Below, in pieces: positions 8,675-17,627 of a DNA stretch of 64,000 nt (its first letter is position 1; each line of letters opens with the position of its first letter). The position numbers and the translations under genes were made by a program. The notes below the pieces were generated by a model, which was given only the letters and a program-made list of their open reading frames with translations, had not been told where the DNA came from and searched no databases. Source of the DNA: Mageeibacillus sp. UBA6980 (GTDB lineage: Bacteria; Bacillota; Clostridia; Saccharofermentanales; Saccharofermentanaceae); assembly GCA_002450095.1 (NCBI GenBank), contig DJYK01000012.1, positions 11,069 to 75,068 of the forward strand. The letters are read 5' to 3'.

Positions 8675-9046
8675 ATGGCTCGTATTGCCGGTGTTGATTT
8701 GCCGAATGACAAGAGGATCGAGATCGCTCTTACTTACATTTACGGCATAGGTACGACAAGCGCATCCAGCATCATCAAGAGTGCCGGATTGAATCCTGAC
8801 ACCAGGGTTAAAGATCTTACAGAGGATGAAGTCGCTAAGATCCGTGAGACTATTGAACGTGAGAACATCGTAGTCGAGGGTGACCTTAAGAGACAGGTTG
8901 CAAGTGATATCAAGCGTCTTACTGATATCAACTGCTACAGAGGACGTCGTCACAGAATGGGCCTTCCCGTCAGAGGACAGCGTACAAAGACAAACGCACG
9001 TACCCGTAAGGGACCTAAGCGTACTGTCGCAGGTAAGAAGAAGTAA
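8675..9046 (+). CDS. rpsM: 30S ribosomal protein S13
   Basis: A 123-residue protein starting [20 protein letters not shown] with the helix-two-turn-helix region and the C-terminal signature [21 protein letters not shown]13 in the 30S head contacts the P-site tRNA and the 50S bridge. It is preceded by an unusually long spacer with hairpins. Confidence 0.98.
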   Translation: MARIAGVDLPNDKRIEIALTYIYGIGTTSASSIIKSAGLNPDTRVKDLTEDEVAKIRETIERENIVVEGDLKRQVASDIKRLTDINCYRGRRHRMGLPVRGQRTKTNARTRKGPKRTVAGKKK

Positions 9047-9062
9047 GGGGAGGCAAATCTAA

Positions 9063-9458
9063 ATGGCTAACAATAAACAAGCTAGTAGACCCAAGAGACG
9101 TGAGCGTAAGAATATTGTCGAAGGCGCTGCTCACATCCACGCTACTTTTAACAATACTATCATTACAATTACTGATAAGGCCGGAAATGCTGTTTCCTGG
9201 TCTTCTGCAGGTATGCAGAACATGAGAGGTTCTCGTAAGGGTACGGCTTTTGCTGCTCAGATCGCTGCTGAGGATGCTGCCAAGAAGGCAGTCGATCACG
9301 GCATGAAGACAGTTGAAGTTTATGTTAAGGGACCCGGAGCCGGTCGTGAGTCTGCCGTCAGAGCACTTAACACTGCAGGTCTTAACATTACGATGATCAA
9401 GGATGTTACGCCCGTTCCTCATAACGGATGCCGTCCTCCTAAGCGTCGCAGAGTTTAA
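9063..9458 (+). CDS. rpsK: 30S ribosomal protein S11
   Basis: A 131-residue protein with the S11 segments [35 protein letters not shown] and the C-terminal [17 protein letters not shown]. It forms part of the platform that holds mRNA in the E site. The ribosome binding site GGGGAGG lies just after the S13 stop. Confidence 0.98.
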   Translation: MANNKQASRPKRRERKNIVEGAAHIHATFNNTIITITDKAGNAVSWSSAGMQNMRGSRKGTAFAAQIAAEDAAKKAVDHGMKTVEVYVKGPGAGRESAVRALNTAGLNITMIKDVTPVPHNGCRPPKRRRV

Positions 9459-9479
9459 TACGAAAGAGGGTAATTGAAT

Positions 9480-10076
9480 ATGGCAAGAGATATGACACCT
9501 GTCCTCAAGAAATGCAGGTCGCTCGGTATTGAACCCGCAGTTCTTGGTATAGACAAGAAATCAACAAGACATAATAACGCTAGACCCAGGAAGACATCCG
9601 AATACGGTGTTCAGCTGAAGGAAAAGCAGAAGGCTAAGTTCATCTACGGCGTATTGGAGAAGCCTTTCAGAAACTATTTTGAGAAGGCTCAGAAGCTTCA
9701 CTACGGCACAGTCGGAGAGAATCTCATGATCCTCCTCGAGACAAGACTTGACAACGTTCTTTTCAGAATGGGTTATGCAAGAACAAGAGATGAAGCAAAG
9801 CAGATCATCTCACATAAGAATATCAAGGTTAACGGCAAGACAGTTAACATTCCTTCTTATCGTGTAAGCGTAGGCGACGAGATCGAGGTTAAGGATTCCG
9901 CCAAGTCCTCTCCCAGATTCAAGGAAATCTCCGAGAAGACAGAAGCATATGCAATCCCTGATTGGCTTTCAGTAGATCGCGAGAAGCTTTCAGGTAAGGT
10001 AAATGCGATCCCTGCCGCTGAGCAGATTGATGTTCCCGTTAACGCAGTTGCAATCGTCGAGTTGTACAGCAAGTAA
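9480..10076 (+). CDS. rpsD: 30S ribosomal protein S4
   Basis: A 198-residue primary 16S rRNA-binding protein with an S4 RNA-binding domain (ETRLDNVLFRMGYARTRDEA, then KNIKVNGKTVNIPSYRV). I chose ATG 9480 (MARDMTPVLKKCRSLGI) over the in-frame TTG at 9474 because the GAGGG site is better spaced and the family usually begins MAR. In some bacteria S4 autoregulates this operon. Confidence 0.97.
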   Translation: MARDMTPVLKKCRSLGIEPAVLGIDKKSTRHNNARPRKTSEYGVQLKEKQKAKFIYGVLEKPFRNYFEKAQKLHYGTVGENLMILLETRLDNVLFRMGYARTRDEAKQIISHKNIKVNGKTVNIPSYRVSVGDEIEVKDSAKSSPRFKEISEKTEAYAIPDWLSVDREKLSGKVNAIPAAEQIDVPVNAVAIVELYSK

Positions 10077-10101
10077 TAGCCTGTAGGATCGGAGGAAAAC
10101 T

Positions 10102-11052
10102 ATGAACGATATTTTACAGCCTACCATTGAGTGTAAAGAAAAAAGCGAAGATGGTTCTTACGGCAAATATGTCGTATCACCGCTCGAGCGCGGTTATGGC
10201 ACAACGTTGGGTAATTCCCTGCGCAGAGTTCTTCTTTCTTCTCTTACCGGTGCTGCTGTTACAGCTATAAAGATCGATAATATCTACCACGAGTTCACAA
10301 CGGTTCCCGGAATCATTGAAGACATGACGGAGATCATTCTTAACATTAAGTCTATCCGTGTAAAGCTTCACAGCGATTCCCCCAAGACTGTCTGCCTCAG
10401 CGTACCTGAGGGCAAGACAGGTGAACTTAAGGCAGGAGACATTGTTCACGATGATGAGATCGAGATCGTAAATCCTGATCTTGTTATCGCTCACCTCAAC
10501 GGTTCATCCAAGGTCTTCATGGAGTTAACGATCAGCAAGGGTCGCGGATATAACACCGCAGAGCAGAATAAGGTAGAAGGTCAGGCGATCGGAATCATCG
10601 CTATCGATTCCATCTTCTCACCTATCAAGAAGGCTAACTTCGTTGTCGAGAATACACGTGTAGGCGCTCGTACAGACTATGACAGCCTGACACTTGAAGT
10701 CTGGACAGACGGTTCTATCGCAGTAGATGAGGCATTCTCTTCGGCTGCTGACATCCTTATCACACACTTAAGTCTTTTCAAGGCTTTGACGGATACGGAC
10801 AGCGGTATCAGCTTTAAGGCTGTTGAGCCTAAGGCAGAGAAGAATTCCGAACTCAGCAAGGCGATCGAAGATCTTGATTTCTCAGTCCGCACATACAACT
10901 GCTTGAAGAGAGCGGCCATCAATACGGTCGGCGATCTTATAAGCAAGTCTGAAGACGAGATGATCAAGGTCAGAAACCTCGGAAAGAAGTCTCTCGATGA
11001 AGTCATCGCGAAGCTTTCCGATATGGGTCTGCACCTGCAGGATGCAGAATAA
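10102..11052 (+). CDS. rpoA: RNA polymerase alpha subunit
   Basis: A 316-residue protein of normal alpha length. The N-terminal dimerisation domain shows LERGYGTTLGNSLRRVLLSS, and the C-terminal domain, which binds UP elements and activators, shows RTYNCLKRAAINTVGDLI and KVRNLGKKSLDEV. It is placed after rpsD as in most bacteria, with a GGAGGAAA site upstream. Confidence 0.98.
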   Translation: MNDILQPTIECKEKSEDGSYGKYVVSPLERGYGTTLGNSLRRVLLSSLTGAAVTAIKIDNIYHEFTTVPGIIEDMTEIILNIKSIRVKLHSDSPKTVCLSVPEGKTGELKAGDIVHDDEIEIVNPDLVIAHLNGSSKVFMELTISKGRGYNTAEQNKVEGQAIGIIAIDSIFSPIKKANFVVENTRVGARTDYDSLTLEVWTDGSIAVDEAFSSAADILITHLSLFKALTDTDSGISFKAVEPKAEKNSELSKAIEDLDFSVRTYNCLKRAAINTVGDLISKSEDEMIKVRNLGKKSLDEVIAKLSDMGLHLQDAE

Positions 11053-11077
11053 GAGCACATTAGGAGGAAATTGATAT

Positions 11078-11602
11078 ATGGCAGTTAACAGAAAACTCGG
11101 CCGTCCGTCAGATCAGAAGCTTGCTATTCTTCGCAGCCTCTCTACAACTCTTGTAATCAACGGCAAGGTTGAGACTACGGTCGCCAGAGCTAAGGAAGTA
11201 AGTTCCATCGTTGACAAGCTTGTAGCAGATGCTATCAAGGAGAAGGACAACTTCACTACGAAGGATGTTACGGTATCGGCAGCAAAGCTTGACGGCAAGG
11301 GCAATAAGGTTCTTGTTACAAAGACATCCAAGAACGGCAACAAGTATGATGCAGTTGATCGTGAGATCAAGACAAAGACTGTTCAGGTTGACAGCGCATC
11401 AAGACTTGCAGCCAGAAAGAGAATGACATACTGGCTCATGAAGAGTCATGATTCCGAGGGTAAGGCTGTTAATCCCGTTAACAAGATGTTTGACGAGATT
11501 GCTCCCAGATATGAGGGCAGACAGGGCGGCTATACAAGAGTTGTAAGACTCGGCGCAAGACGCGGTGACGGCTCTGAAATGGCTATCCTCGAGTTCGTTT
11601 GA
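11078..11602 (+). CDS. rplQ: 50S ribosomal protein L17
   Basis: A 174-residue protein starting MAVNRKLGRPSDQKLAILRS with the usual C-terminal region YTRVVRLGARRGDGSEMAILEFV. It is longer than the ~115-130-residue form because of a central lysine-rich insertion (roughly residues 62-110) that is seen in some Clostridia. L17 lies near the peptide exit tunnel. A strong terminator follows, so this is the end of the ribosomal unit. Confidence 0.97.
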   Translation: MAVNRKLGRPSDQKLAILRSLSTTLVINGKVETTVARAKEVSSIVDKLVADAIKEKDNFTTKDVTVSAAKLDGKGNKVLVTKTSKNGNKYDAVDREIKTKTVQVDSASRLAARKRMTYWLMKSHDSEGKAVNPVNKMFDEIAPRYEGRQGGYTRVVRLGARRGDGSEMAILEFV

Positions 11603-11642
11603 TCTTCTTAAGATCCTGACGGATAACAGAATACAAAAACAG

Positions 11643-11674
11643 CGGGGCCTGCAATTTGCAGACCCCGTTTTCTT
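11643..11674 (+). terminator. Intrinsic terminator after rplQ
   Basis: An 11-bp stem with one mismatch, CGGGGCCTGCA (11643-11653) pairing with TGCAGACCCCG (11657-11667), has a 3-base loop and is followed directly by TTTTCTT. This is a good rho-independent terminator ending the alpha-operon transcript 13 bases before the ecfA gene. Confidence 0.8.
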
Positions 11675-11686
11675 ATTAGGGAATAT

Positions 11687-13465
11687 ATGATGGCAAGCGC
11701 GATAGACGTTACAAATGTTTCTTTCTCGTATAAAAGTGACGAGGGACAGGTTACCGGCAAAAAGGCTTTGGACAATATAAGCCTTGAGATTGCCGAAGGG
11801 TCTTACTGCGCTGTTCTGGGTCCTAACGGATCAGGCAAATCCACACTCGCAAAGATAATAGATGTGCTGGAATTTCCCGACGAAGGAAAGATAGTCGTAC
11901 TCGGAAATGAGGTTACGGATGAGGAGAGCATATACGGCATAAGAGAAAGATGCTCGTATGTCTTTCAGAATCCCGATAATCAGATCGTCGGTACTATAGT
12001 CGAAGAGGATGTGGCATTCGGTCCCGAGAATATGGGGATACCTCTTCCCGAATTGAGAAACAGGGTGGATGATGCCCTTAAGTACGTCGGATTATATGAA
12101 TTGAGAGGAAGAGAAGCCGCATCGCTATCGGGAGGACAGAAACAGAAACTGGCGATAGCAGGTGCATTGGCGATGAAGCCGGATGTACTTATCCTTGATG
12201 AGGCTACCGCGATGCTCGATCCCGTGAGCCGTGACGAATTCCTCGATCTTATCGAGAAGATGAACCGCGAGAAGGGGATCACGGTGCTTACCATTACGCA
12301 CGACATGAACGAGGCAGCAAGATGCGACAAGATATTCGTCATCGAGAACGGTAAGGTGACGATGTCCGGAACGGCTCCCGAGATATTCTCACATCCGAGA
12401 ACAGTAAGAAATGCCGGATTGGATCTGCCTTTTGATGTTGATCTTCTCTACGAGATTGCCGAACTTGCCGAAGTTACGGTCGAGGAAAAGGATATAAGGA
12501 GCAGGGATTCCATTATCGATTCGGCGGTAAGGTTTGCCCTTATGGCCAAGACCATGCCCAAAGAACCGATAAGAAAAGTCCGTAAGCCGGGAAGAAAACT
12601 TCTGGAGATAAGTTCGTTGTCTCATTCCTACGACGGCGGTAACAATTATGCGATACGTGACATTAACCTTGATGTGTATCAGGGCGAGATACTCGCCGTC
12701 GTCGGTAAGAGCGGCTGCGGAAAAACGACGCTGATATCACATCTTAACGGTCTTATAAGACCACAGTCGGGCGCGGTGCGTTTCTTCGATAAAGAAGGGA
12801 ACGTATACTCTACCGACAGGAAAAAGGATGTAGCGCGCATAAGAAGGAGTGTGGGTCTTGTATTTCAGTATCCCGAATACCAGTTGTTTGAAGAAACGGT
12901 CGAGCGGGATATTGCATACGGTCTTATAAAGACAGGTGCCTCCGAGGTTAATATAGAGGGCAGGGTAAAAGCAGCCGCATCTTTGTCGGGCGTAAGCGAG
13001 GATGTTCTAAGCCAAAGTCCTTTCGAGCTGTCAGGCGGACAGAAAAGAAGAGTTGCCCTGGCGGGTGTCCTCGTAATGAAACCGGACATAATGGTTCTCG
13101 ACGAGCCCGCGGCAGGACTCGATCCTCTCGGAAGAAGGGATATGTTCGAGACGATCCTGGCTTTAAGAGAGACCGGTACGACGGTAGTCATCGTCTCTCA
13201 TAACATGGATGAAGCCGCAAGATATGCCGACAGGATCGTATGCATAAACGATGGACGGATCGTCTCATGCGGTTCGCCTTCGGAGTTATTCGAGAGTGAG
13301 GAAAAGGCGGAAAGACTCGGCATATCCATGCCTATCCTGTATGGCTTCTCTGACGAGATAAAGAAGAGGATCATTAAGGAACGTCCGGGGGTCAGATTCA
13401 ATCCGCCGTTCCCGGAGGCGTCGATGGAAGCGAGATCTATCGTAAGGAGCGTGCTCTCATGCTAA
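11687..13465 (+). CDS. ECF transporter double ATPase, EcfA1-EcfA2 fusion
   Basis: A single 592-residue protein contains two complete ABC ATPase domains, where most Firmicutes have two separate genes. Domain 1 has Walker A GPNGSGKST (45-53), signature LSGGQ (147-151) and Walker B LILDEA (168-173), with the EcfA1-like Q-loop FQNPDNQIVGTIVEEDV. Domain 2 has GKSGCGKTT (340-348), LSGGQ (448-452) and VLDEP (470-474), with the EcfA2-like FQYPEYQLFEETVERDI. It would power vitamin uptake with EcfT and variable S components. It overlaps ecfT by 7 bases. Two ATGs (11687, 11690) are possible starts. Confidence 0.93.
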   Translation: MMASAIDVTNVSFSYKSDEGQVTGKKALDNISLEIAEGSYCAVLGPNGSGKSTLAKIIDVLEFPDEGKIVVLGNEVTDEESIYGIRERCSYVFQNPDNQIVGTIVEEDVAFGPENMGIPLPELRNRVDDALKYVGLYELRGREAASLSGGQKQKLAIAGALAMKPDVLILDEATAMLDPVSRDEFLDLIEKMNREKGITVLTITHDMNEAARCDKIFVIENGKVTMSGTAPEIFSHPRTVRNAGLDLPFDVDLLYEIAELAEVTVEEKDIRSRDSIIDSAVRFALMAKTMPKEPIRKVRKPGRKLLEISSLSHSYDGGNNYAIRDINLDVYQGEILAVVGKSGCGKTTLISHLNGLIRPQSGAVRFFDKEGNVYSTDRKKDVARIRRSVGLVFQYPEYQLFEETVERDIAYGLIKTGASEVNIEGRVKAAASLSGVSEDVLSQSPFELSGGQKRRVALAGVLVMKPDIMVLDEPAAGLDPLGRRDMFETILALRETGTTVVIVSHNMDEAARYADRIVCINDGRIVSCGSPSELFESEEKAERLGISMPILYGFSDEIKKRIIKERPGVRFNPPFPEASMEARSIVRSVLSC

Positions 13466-14271
13466 ACGATATAAGTCTCGGAAGGTTTGTAGATACGGGC
13501 TCGGTGCTTCATAAGACCGATCCGCGCTTTAAGGTAATCCTCTATATAGTGTATCTTGTGGCGATCTTTTACGTAAGATCGGTTGAGTCCATGGTGTTCC
13601 TGTTCTGGATAATACTGATCCAGCTGATCGTTGCCAAAATACCTCTTAAGACCATATGGTCGTCTTTAAAACCTATATTGCCGCTCGCTGTTTTCATATT
13701 CCTGATAAATGTCTTTACGATCAAGACCGGGAATCTGATATTTAAGTGGAAGATCATAGAGGTTACGGACACAGGGCTTATGAGAGCCTTGTTAATGGCT
13801 GTCAGGATCTTATTCCTGATCCTGTCCACTTCCGTATTATTGACGCTCACGACAACTCCGCTGAAGATATCCGATGCGCTCGAATCTCTGTTATCACCTC
13901 TTAAGGTGTTCAATGTTCCGGTGCATGAGGCGTCGATGATGATGTCGATAGCATTGAGGTTCATTCCGACTCTGATCGAGGAGACCGATAAGATAATGAA
14001 AGCCCAGCAGTCGAGGGGAGCCGATTATGATACCGGTACATTCATCAACCGGATCAAAGGATATATAACAGTACTGGTCCCTCTGTTTGTTTCTTCGTTT
14101 AAACGCGCCGAAGAGCTTGCGGTTGCAATGGACGCAAGATGCTACAGAGGCGGGACGAACAGGACTAAGCTAAATCCTCTTAAGATAACCGGAAGGGATG
14201 TACTCATATTTGTCCTGTTCATGTCGGGGGCTGTCCTGCTTGTGCTGATCGAGTTGATCACAAGGCATTAA
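13459..14271 (+). CDS. ecfT: ECF transporter transmembrane component EcfT
   Basis: A 270-residue membrane protein of the CbiQ/EcfT family. The N-terminal segment HKTDPRFKVILYIVYLV, the hydrophobic core and the cytoplasmic coupling motifs (AQQSRGADYDTG and AMDARCYRGG, the two Ala-Arg-Gly-type helices that touch the ATPases) are all present. It couples the fused EcfA ATPase to substrate-binding S proteins for vitamins or metals. Its start lies inside the end of the ATPase gene, so translation is coupled. No S component is encoded nearby. Confidence 0.93.
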   Translation: MLNDISLGRFVDTGSVLHKTDPRFKVILYIVYLVAIFYVRSVESMVFLFWIILIQLIVAKIPLKTIWSSLKPILPLAVFIFLINVFTIKTGNLIFKWKIIEVTDTGLMRALLMAVRILFLILSTSVLLTLTTTPLKISDALESLLSPLKVFNVPVHEASMMMSIALRFIPTLIEETDKIMKAQQSRGADYDTGTFINRIKGYITVLVPLFVSSFKRAEELAVAMDARCYRGGTNRTKLNPLKITGRDVLIFVLFMSGAVLLVLIELITRH

Positions 14272-14298
14272 AACCGAATACTATCCGCGTTATATATG

Positions 14299-14307
14299 TG
14301 GTAAAAT
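14299..14307 (+). promoter_or_regulatory. Possible extended -10 promoter for the ROK kinase gene
   Basis: TG (14299-14300), one base, then TAAAAT (14302-14307), in an A/T-rich gap after ecfT and about 35 bases upstream of the kinase start. No good -35 box is visible at 16-18 bases, which is tolerated by extended -10 promoters. Moderate to low confidence. Confidence 0.4.
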
Positions 14308-14342
14308 CAATTAGTTTTATTTTATTCAGGAGGGATTTTTTG

Positions 14343-15326
14343 ATGGCATACTATGTTGGCATCGATCTCGGAGGAACAAACATCAAGGCGGGTATCGTCG
14401 ATGAACAGGGTAAGCTTTTAAATAAGCAGAGCATTAAGACGAATGCAAACAGGCCCATGGAAGATATTATCCACGATATGGGTAAGCTTGCCGTAAGTGT
14501 AATAGAAGAGGCCGGCCTTAAGAAAGAGGATATTTCGGCTATAGGAATCGGTTCCCCCGGAACTCCGGATAATAAAGCAGGTCTTCTTGTATATGCAGGA
14601 AACCTTCCTTTCAATATGGCCCCGATGAGAAAGCTTATAAGGGAGATAATCGATCTTCCGGTCTATATCGATAATGATGCCAACTGCGCGGCAATGGCCG
14701 AAGCGATCGCAGGTGCTGCCAAGGGTGCCAAGGATTCCGTAACGATCACACTCGGAACGGGAGTAGGCGCCGGTGTCATAATCGACGGCAAGATCTATTC
14801 CGGATTTAACCAGGCAGGATCGGAATTCGGACATACCGTCCTCGTATCGGGCGGTGTTCCCTGTACATGCGGACGAAGAGGCTGCTTCGAGTGTTATGCT
14901 TCAGCATCCGCTCTTGTAAGAATGACGAAAGAAGCTGCAGAGGCTCATCCTGAATCAAAGCTCAACGATGTTATCAGGGAAGAGGGTAAGGTAAACGGTA
15001 AGATCGCTTTTATCGCTCAGAGAATGGGTGACGAGGTTGCGAACGGAGTAATCGATATGTACACCGATTACCTTGCGGACGGTCTTGCCAATGCCATCAA
15101 TACGTTCATGCCCGAAGTCCTTGTAGTAGGAGGCGGTATCTGCAACGAAGGTGATCCGCTTCTTATCCCTATGACAGAGAAGACCATGAGCAGACCTTTC
15201 TATGGCCCCGGCGTAAAGAAGACAAGGATCGCACTTGCACAGATGGGTAACGATGCGGGTATCGTCGGTGCTGCAATGATGGGTATGACATGCGTTCACG
15301 GAAACGTAGACGGAACTTCTTGCTGA
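14343..15326 (+). CDS. glcK: ROK-family glucokinase
   Basis: A 327-residue sugar kinase. The phosphate-binding motif VGIDLGGTNIKAG is at the N-terminus, and the ROK zinc cluster CTCGRRGCFECYAS follows the substrate-binding segment SEFGHTVL. Such enzymes phosphorylate glucose (or a related hexose or N-acetylmannosamine) with ATP. ATG 14343 fits the AGGAGGG site at 14328-14334; an upstream in-frame GTG would add 15 residues unlike the family. Glucose-6-phosphate from it could feed the nucleotide-sugar genes downstream, but the location between ecfT and truA is unusual. Substrate is inferred from family only. Confidence 0.88.
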   Translation: MAYYVGIDLGGTNIKAGIVDEQGKLLNKQSIKTNANRPMEDIIHDMGKLAVSVIEEAGLKKEDISAIGIGSPGTPDNKAGLLVYAGNLPFNMAPMRKLIREIIDLPVYIDNDANCAAMAEAIAGAAKGAKDSVTITLGTGVGAGVIIDGKIYSGFNQAGSEFGHTVLVSGGVPCTCGRRGCFECYASASALVRMTKEAAEAHPESKLNDVIREEGKVNGKIAFIAQRMGDEVANGVIDMYTDYLADGLANAINTFMPEVLVVGGGICNEGDPLLIPMTEKTMSRPFYGPGVKKTRIALAQMGNDAGIVGAAMMGMTCVHGNVDGTSC

Positions 15327-15330
15327 TAAT

Positions 15331-16089
15331 ATGCCCTCCGTCGCACTCATAATCGAATTCGACGGTACCGGCTTTGTCGGTTGGCAGTATCAGGAGAACG
15401 GAAGATCCGTTCAAGAGCAGATCGTAAATGCTCTTTCTGCTCTTTATAAAGAAGATATCAAAGTAACGGGATCATCCCGGACAGATGCCGGCGTTCACGC
15501 CAAAGGACTTGTCTGTTCGGCGAAGGTCCCGTTTATTATCCCGGAAGACAGGCTTCCTCTTGCCTGCAACGCTCTTCTTCCGGAAGATGTTTCCGTGACA
15601 TCGGCCTGTTATGTAAAGGATGATTTCAATGCGAGGTTCAACTGTCGGGGTAAAAGATATATATACAGGATACTGAACGGAAAGGTGAGGCATCCTCTCC
15701 TTGCGAGGTATACCCATTTTGTTACCGGCACTCTCGATGTCGATTCCATGATAAAAGCAGCGCCGTTCTTTGAAGGCGAACACGACTTCGCGGCTTTTTG
15801 CGCCGCAGGAGGATCGCAGAATACTACTGTCAGAAGGCTTAACAAGGTCGAGGTAAGAGACTCGGGCGGAGGCCTTATTGAGATAGAAGTCACAGGAGAA
15901 GCGTTCTTATATAACATGGTAAGGATAATAGCGGGTACGCTTCTTTATGTAGGACAGGGGAGGATCCGTCCCGAGGATATTCCGGAAATTATAGATTCGC
16001 GCGACAGGACGCGAGCCGGTAAGACGCTTCCTCCTGAAGGTCTGACTCTCGAAGAAGTGTTCTATGACTGGGACGCTTATCGTTTGTAA
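15331..16089 (+). CDS. truA: tRNA pseudouridine(38-40) synthase TruA
   Basis: A 252-residue enzyme that isomerises uridines in the tRNA anticodon stem-loop. The catalytic Asp lies in SSRTDAGVHA, and the family segments FNARFNCRGKRYIYRI and FLYNMVRIIAGTLLYVG are present. In Firmicutes truA commonly follows the ECF genes next to the ribosomal cluster, as here, although the ROK gene has been inserted between them. It begins four bases after that gene. Confidence 0.95.
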   Translation: MPSVALIIEFDGTGFVGWQYQENGRSVQEQIVNALSALYKEDIKVTGSSRTDAGVHAKGLVCSAKVPFIIPEDRLPLACNALLPEDVSVTSACYVKDDFNARFNCRGKRYIYRILNGKVRHPLLARYTHFVTGTLDVDSMIKAAPFFEGEHDFAAFCAAGGSQNTTVRRLNKVEVRDSGGGLIEIEVTGEAFLYNMVRIIAGTLLYVGQGRIRPEDIPEIIDSRDRTRAGKTLPPEGLTLEEVFYDWDAYRL

Positions 16090-16139
16090 AGCAATCTTCC
16101 ATTAAAGTTTAAGACTTGTTTAATTCGGTTTGGGGTTCA

Positions 16140-16168
16140 TTGAAACCCGTTTTTGCACTGATTATAAT
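16140..16168 (+). promoter_or_regulatory. Consensus sigma-A promoter for the NfeD/SPFH pair
   Basis: TTGAAA at 16140-16145, an exact 17-base spacer, and a perfect TATAAT at 16163-16168. The NfeD-like start is 34 bases past the -10 box. A small imperfect hairpin (GGGTT/AACCC type) overlaps the -35 side and precedes a short T run, so it may also mark the end of the truA transcript. Confidence 0.75.
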
Positions 16169-16201
16169 TATCATAACTCTATGGAAAGGGAGGATTAAAC
16201 T

Positions 16202-16636
16202 ATGGAAATGTGGATGCTGTGGTTGATACTGACGGTCGTATTCGCAGCGGTCGAAGCGGCTACCTTGGGTCTTACGACTGTCTGGTGCGCGATCGGTTCT
16301 GCAGTAGCATGTGTGCTTGCTCTATGCGGTGCATCGGTTCAGACTCAGTTGATCGTTATGGTAGTTGTATCTGTGGTTTGCTTCATAGTATGTATGATAT
16401 GGATAAAGCCTAAGCTCGATGCCAAGCACGGACTTAATTCAGAGCCCACGAATGCCGACAGAGTCATCGGCAAGGACGGCATAGTCATTAAGACTATCGA
16501 TCCCGTCGAGGGCAAGGGTCAGGTCAAGGTTATGGGACAGGTCTGGAGCGCCAAAGCCGATCATATTATAGAAGAAGGCCAAAAAGTTACGGTAAGATCT
16601 TTGGAAGGCGTCAAGATCGTCGTAGAAGAAGTATAA
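16202..16636 (+). CDS. NfeD-like membrane protein
   Basis: A 144-residue protein with an N-terminal membrane region (about residues 1-75, two to three hydrophobic segments) and a C-terminal OB-like domain (NADRVIGKDGIVIKTIDPVE through the end). That is the short NfeD architecture lacking the serine-protease domain. It lies directly upstream of an SPFH protein, the classic NfeD-stomatin pair thought to organise membrane microdomains or protein quality control. A consensus promoter lies just upstream and a GGAGG site precedes the start. Confidence 0.88.
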   Translation: MEMWMLWLILTVVFAAVEAATLGLTTVWCAIGSAVACVLALCGASVQTQLIVMVVVSVVCFIVCMIWIKPKLDAKHGLNSEPTNADRVIGKDGIVIKTIDPVEGKGQVKVMGQVWSAKADHIIEEGQKVTVRSLEGVKIVVEEV

Positions 16637-16669
16637 TATTAAAGATAAATTCCTAAGGAGGACAAGATT

Positions 16670-17563
16670 ATGGGTGGCGGAGCAGTAATTGCGATCATTA
16701 TAGCGGTTGTATTGGTATTATTTGCCGTAACTTGCGTTAAGATCGTTCCCCAGGCAACAACATTTATTATTGAGAGATTCGGTACATATAAGACAACATG
16801 GGATACCGGTATTCACTTTAAGGTTCCGGTAATCGACAGAGTTGCCAAGAGGATCTCATTGAAGGAGAAGGTTGCAGACTTTGCACCTCAGGCTGTTATC
16901 ACGAAGGATAACGTTACGATGCAGATCGACACGGTCCTGTTCTATCAGGTAGTAGATCCTAAGCTCTATACATACGGAATCGAGCGTCCTATCTCTGCTA
17001 TCGAGAATCTTTCCGCTACAACCCTTCGTAACATCATCGGTGAACTCGAGCTCGACCAGACGCTCACATCACGTGATATCATCAACTCCAAGATGAGAGA
17101 GCTTCTTGATGAGGCTACGGATCCCTGGGGCATCAAGGTAAACAGAGTTGAGTTGAAGAACATCATTCCCCCTCGCGAGATACAGGTAGCGATGGAGAAG
17201 CAGATGAAGGCTGAGCGAGAGAAGAGAGAGGCTATCCTTATTGCAGAAGGTAAGAAGGAAGCCGCCATCCGTGAGGCAGAAGGTGAGAAGATGTCCGCGA
17301 TCCTTCGCGCCGAGGCTCGCAAGGAAGCAGCCATCCGTGAGGCAGAAGGTCAGGCTGAGGCTATTCTCAAGATCAATGAAGCGAAGGCTCAGGGTCTTCA
17401 GATGATCAAGGATGTACAGGCTGATGAAGGCCTTGTTAAGATCAGATCTCTCGAAGCAATGGAGAAGATCGCGAACGGTCAGGCAACCAAGATCATCATC
17501 CCTTCAGATCTTCAGGGCGTTGCAGGACTTGCTACATCAGTCAAGGAGATCATCAAGTCATAA
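16670..17563 (+). CDS. SPFH/stomatin-like protein (QmcA/paraslipin type)
   Basis: A 297-residue protein with one N-terminal membrane segment (about 5-26), an SPFH domain (VPQATTFIIERFGTYKTTW onward, including TLRNIIGELELDQTLTSRD) and a long charged coiled coil with repeated Ala/Glu/Arg motifs (about 185-250). Such proteins oligomerise at the membrane and scaffold microdomains. It follows the NfeD-like gene after 33 bases with a strong AAGGAGG site. A 30-base internal repeat encodes two copies of KEAAIREAEG in the coiled coil. Confidence 0.92.
   Translation: MGGGAVIAIIIAVVLVLFAVTCVKIVPQATTFIIERFGTYKTTWDTGIHFKVPVIDRVAKRISLKEKVADFAPQAVITKDNVTMQIDTVLFYQVVDPKLYTYGIERPISAIENLSATTLRNIIGELELDQTLTSRDIINSKMRELLDEATDPWGIKVNRVELKNIIPPREIQVAMEKQMKAEREKREAILIAEGKKEAAIREAEGEKMSAILRAEARKEAAIREAEGQAEAILKINEAKAQGLQMIKDVQADEGLVKIRSLEAMEKIANGQATKIIIPSDLQGVAGLATSVKEIIKS
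17255..17350 (+). repeat. Internal direct repeat in the SPFH coiled coil
   Basis: Bases 17255-17284 and 17321-17350 are 30-base copies differing at one position, both coding KEAAIREAEG. They are 66 bases (22 codons) apart, in phase with a coiled-coil heptad-type register. They probably reflect local duplication, and offer a site for length change by recombination. Confidence 0.85.
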
Positions 17564-17596
17564 TAGCAATAGATGGCTTAAAATGTTAAAATTAAG

Positions 17597-17627
17597 GCTC
17601 CGGGGAGATGACCCCCGGAGCTTTTTT
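17597..17627 (+). terminator. Intrinsic terminator between the SPFH gene and pncB
   Basis: A 9-bp perfect stem, GCTCCGGGG (17597-17605) with CCCCGGAGC (17613-17621), has a 7-base loop and six T residues (17622-17627). The pncB ribosome binding site starts immediately after the T run, leaving no room for a separate promoter between them, so the hairpin may act as an attenuator for pncB. Confidence 0.85.

Noticed and set aside
17255..17350. Direct repeats in the SPFH gene as a mobile or CRISPR-like element
   Set aside because: There are only two copies, in frame, both coding the same coiled-coil peptide, so this is a protein-level repeat.
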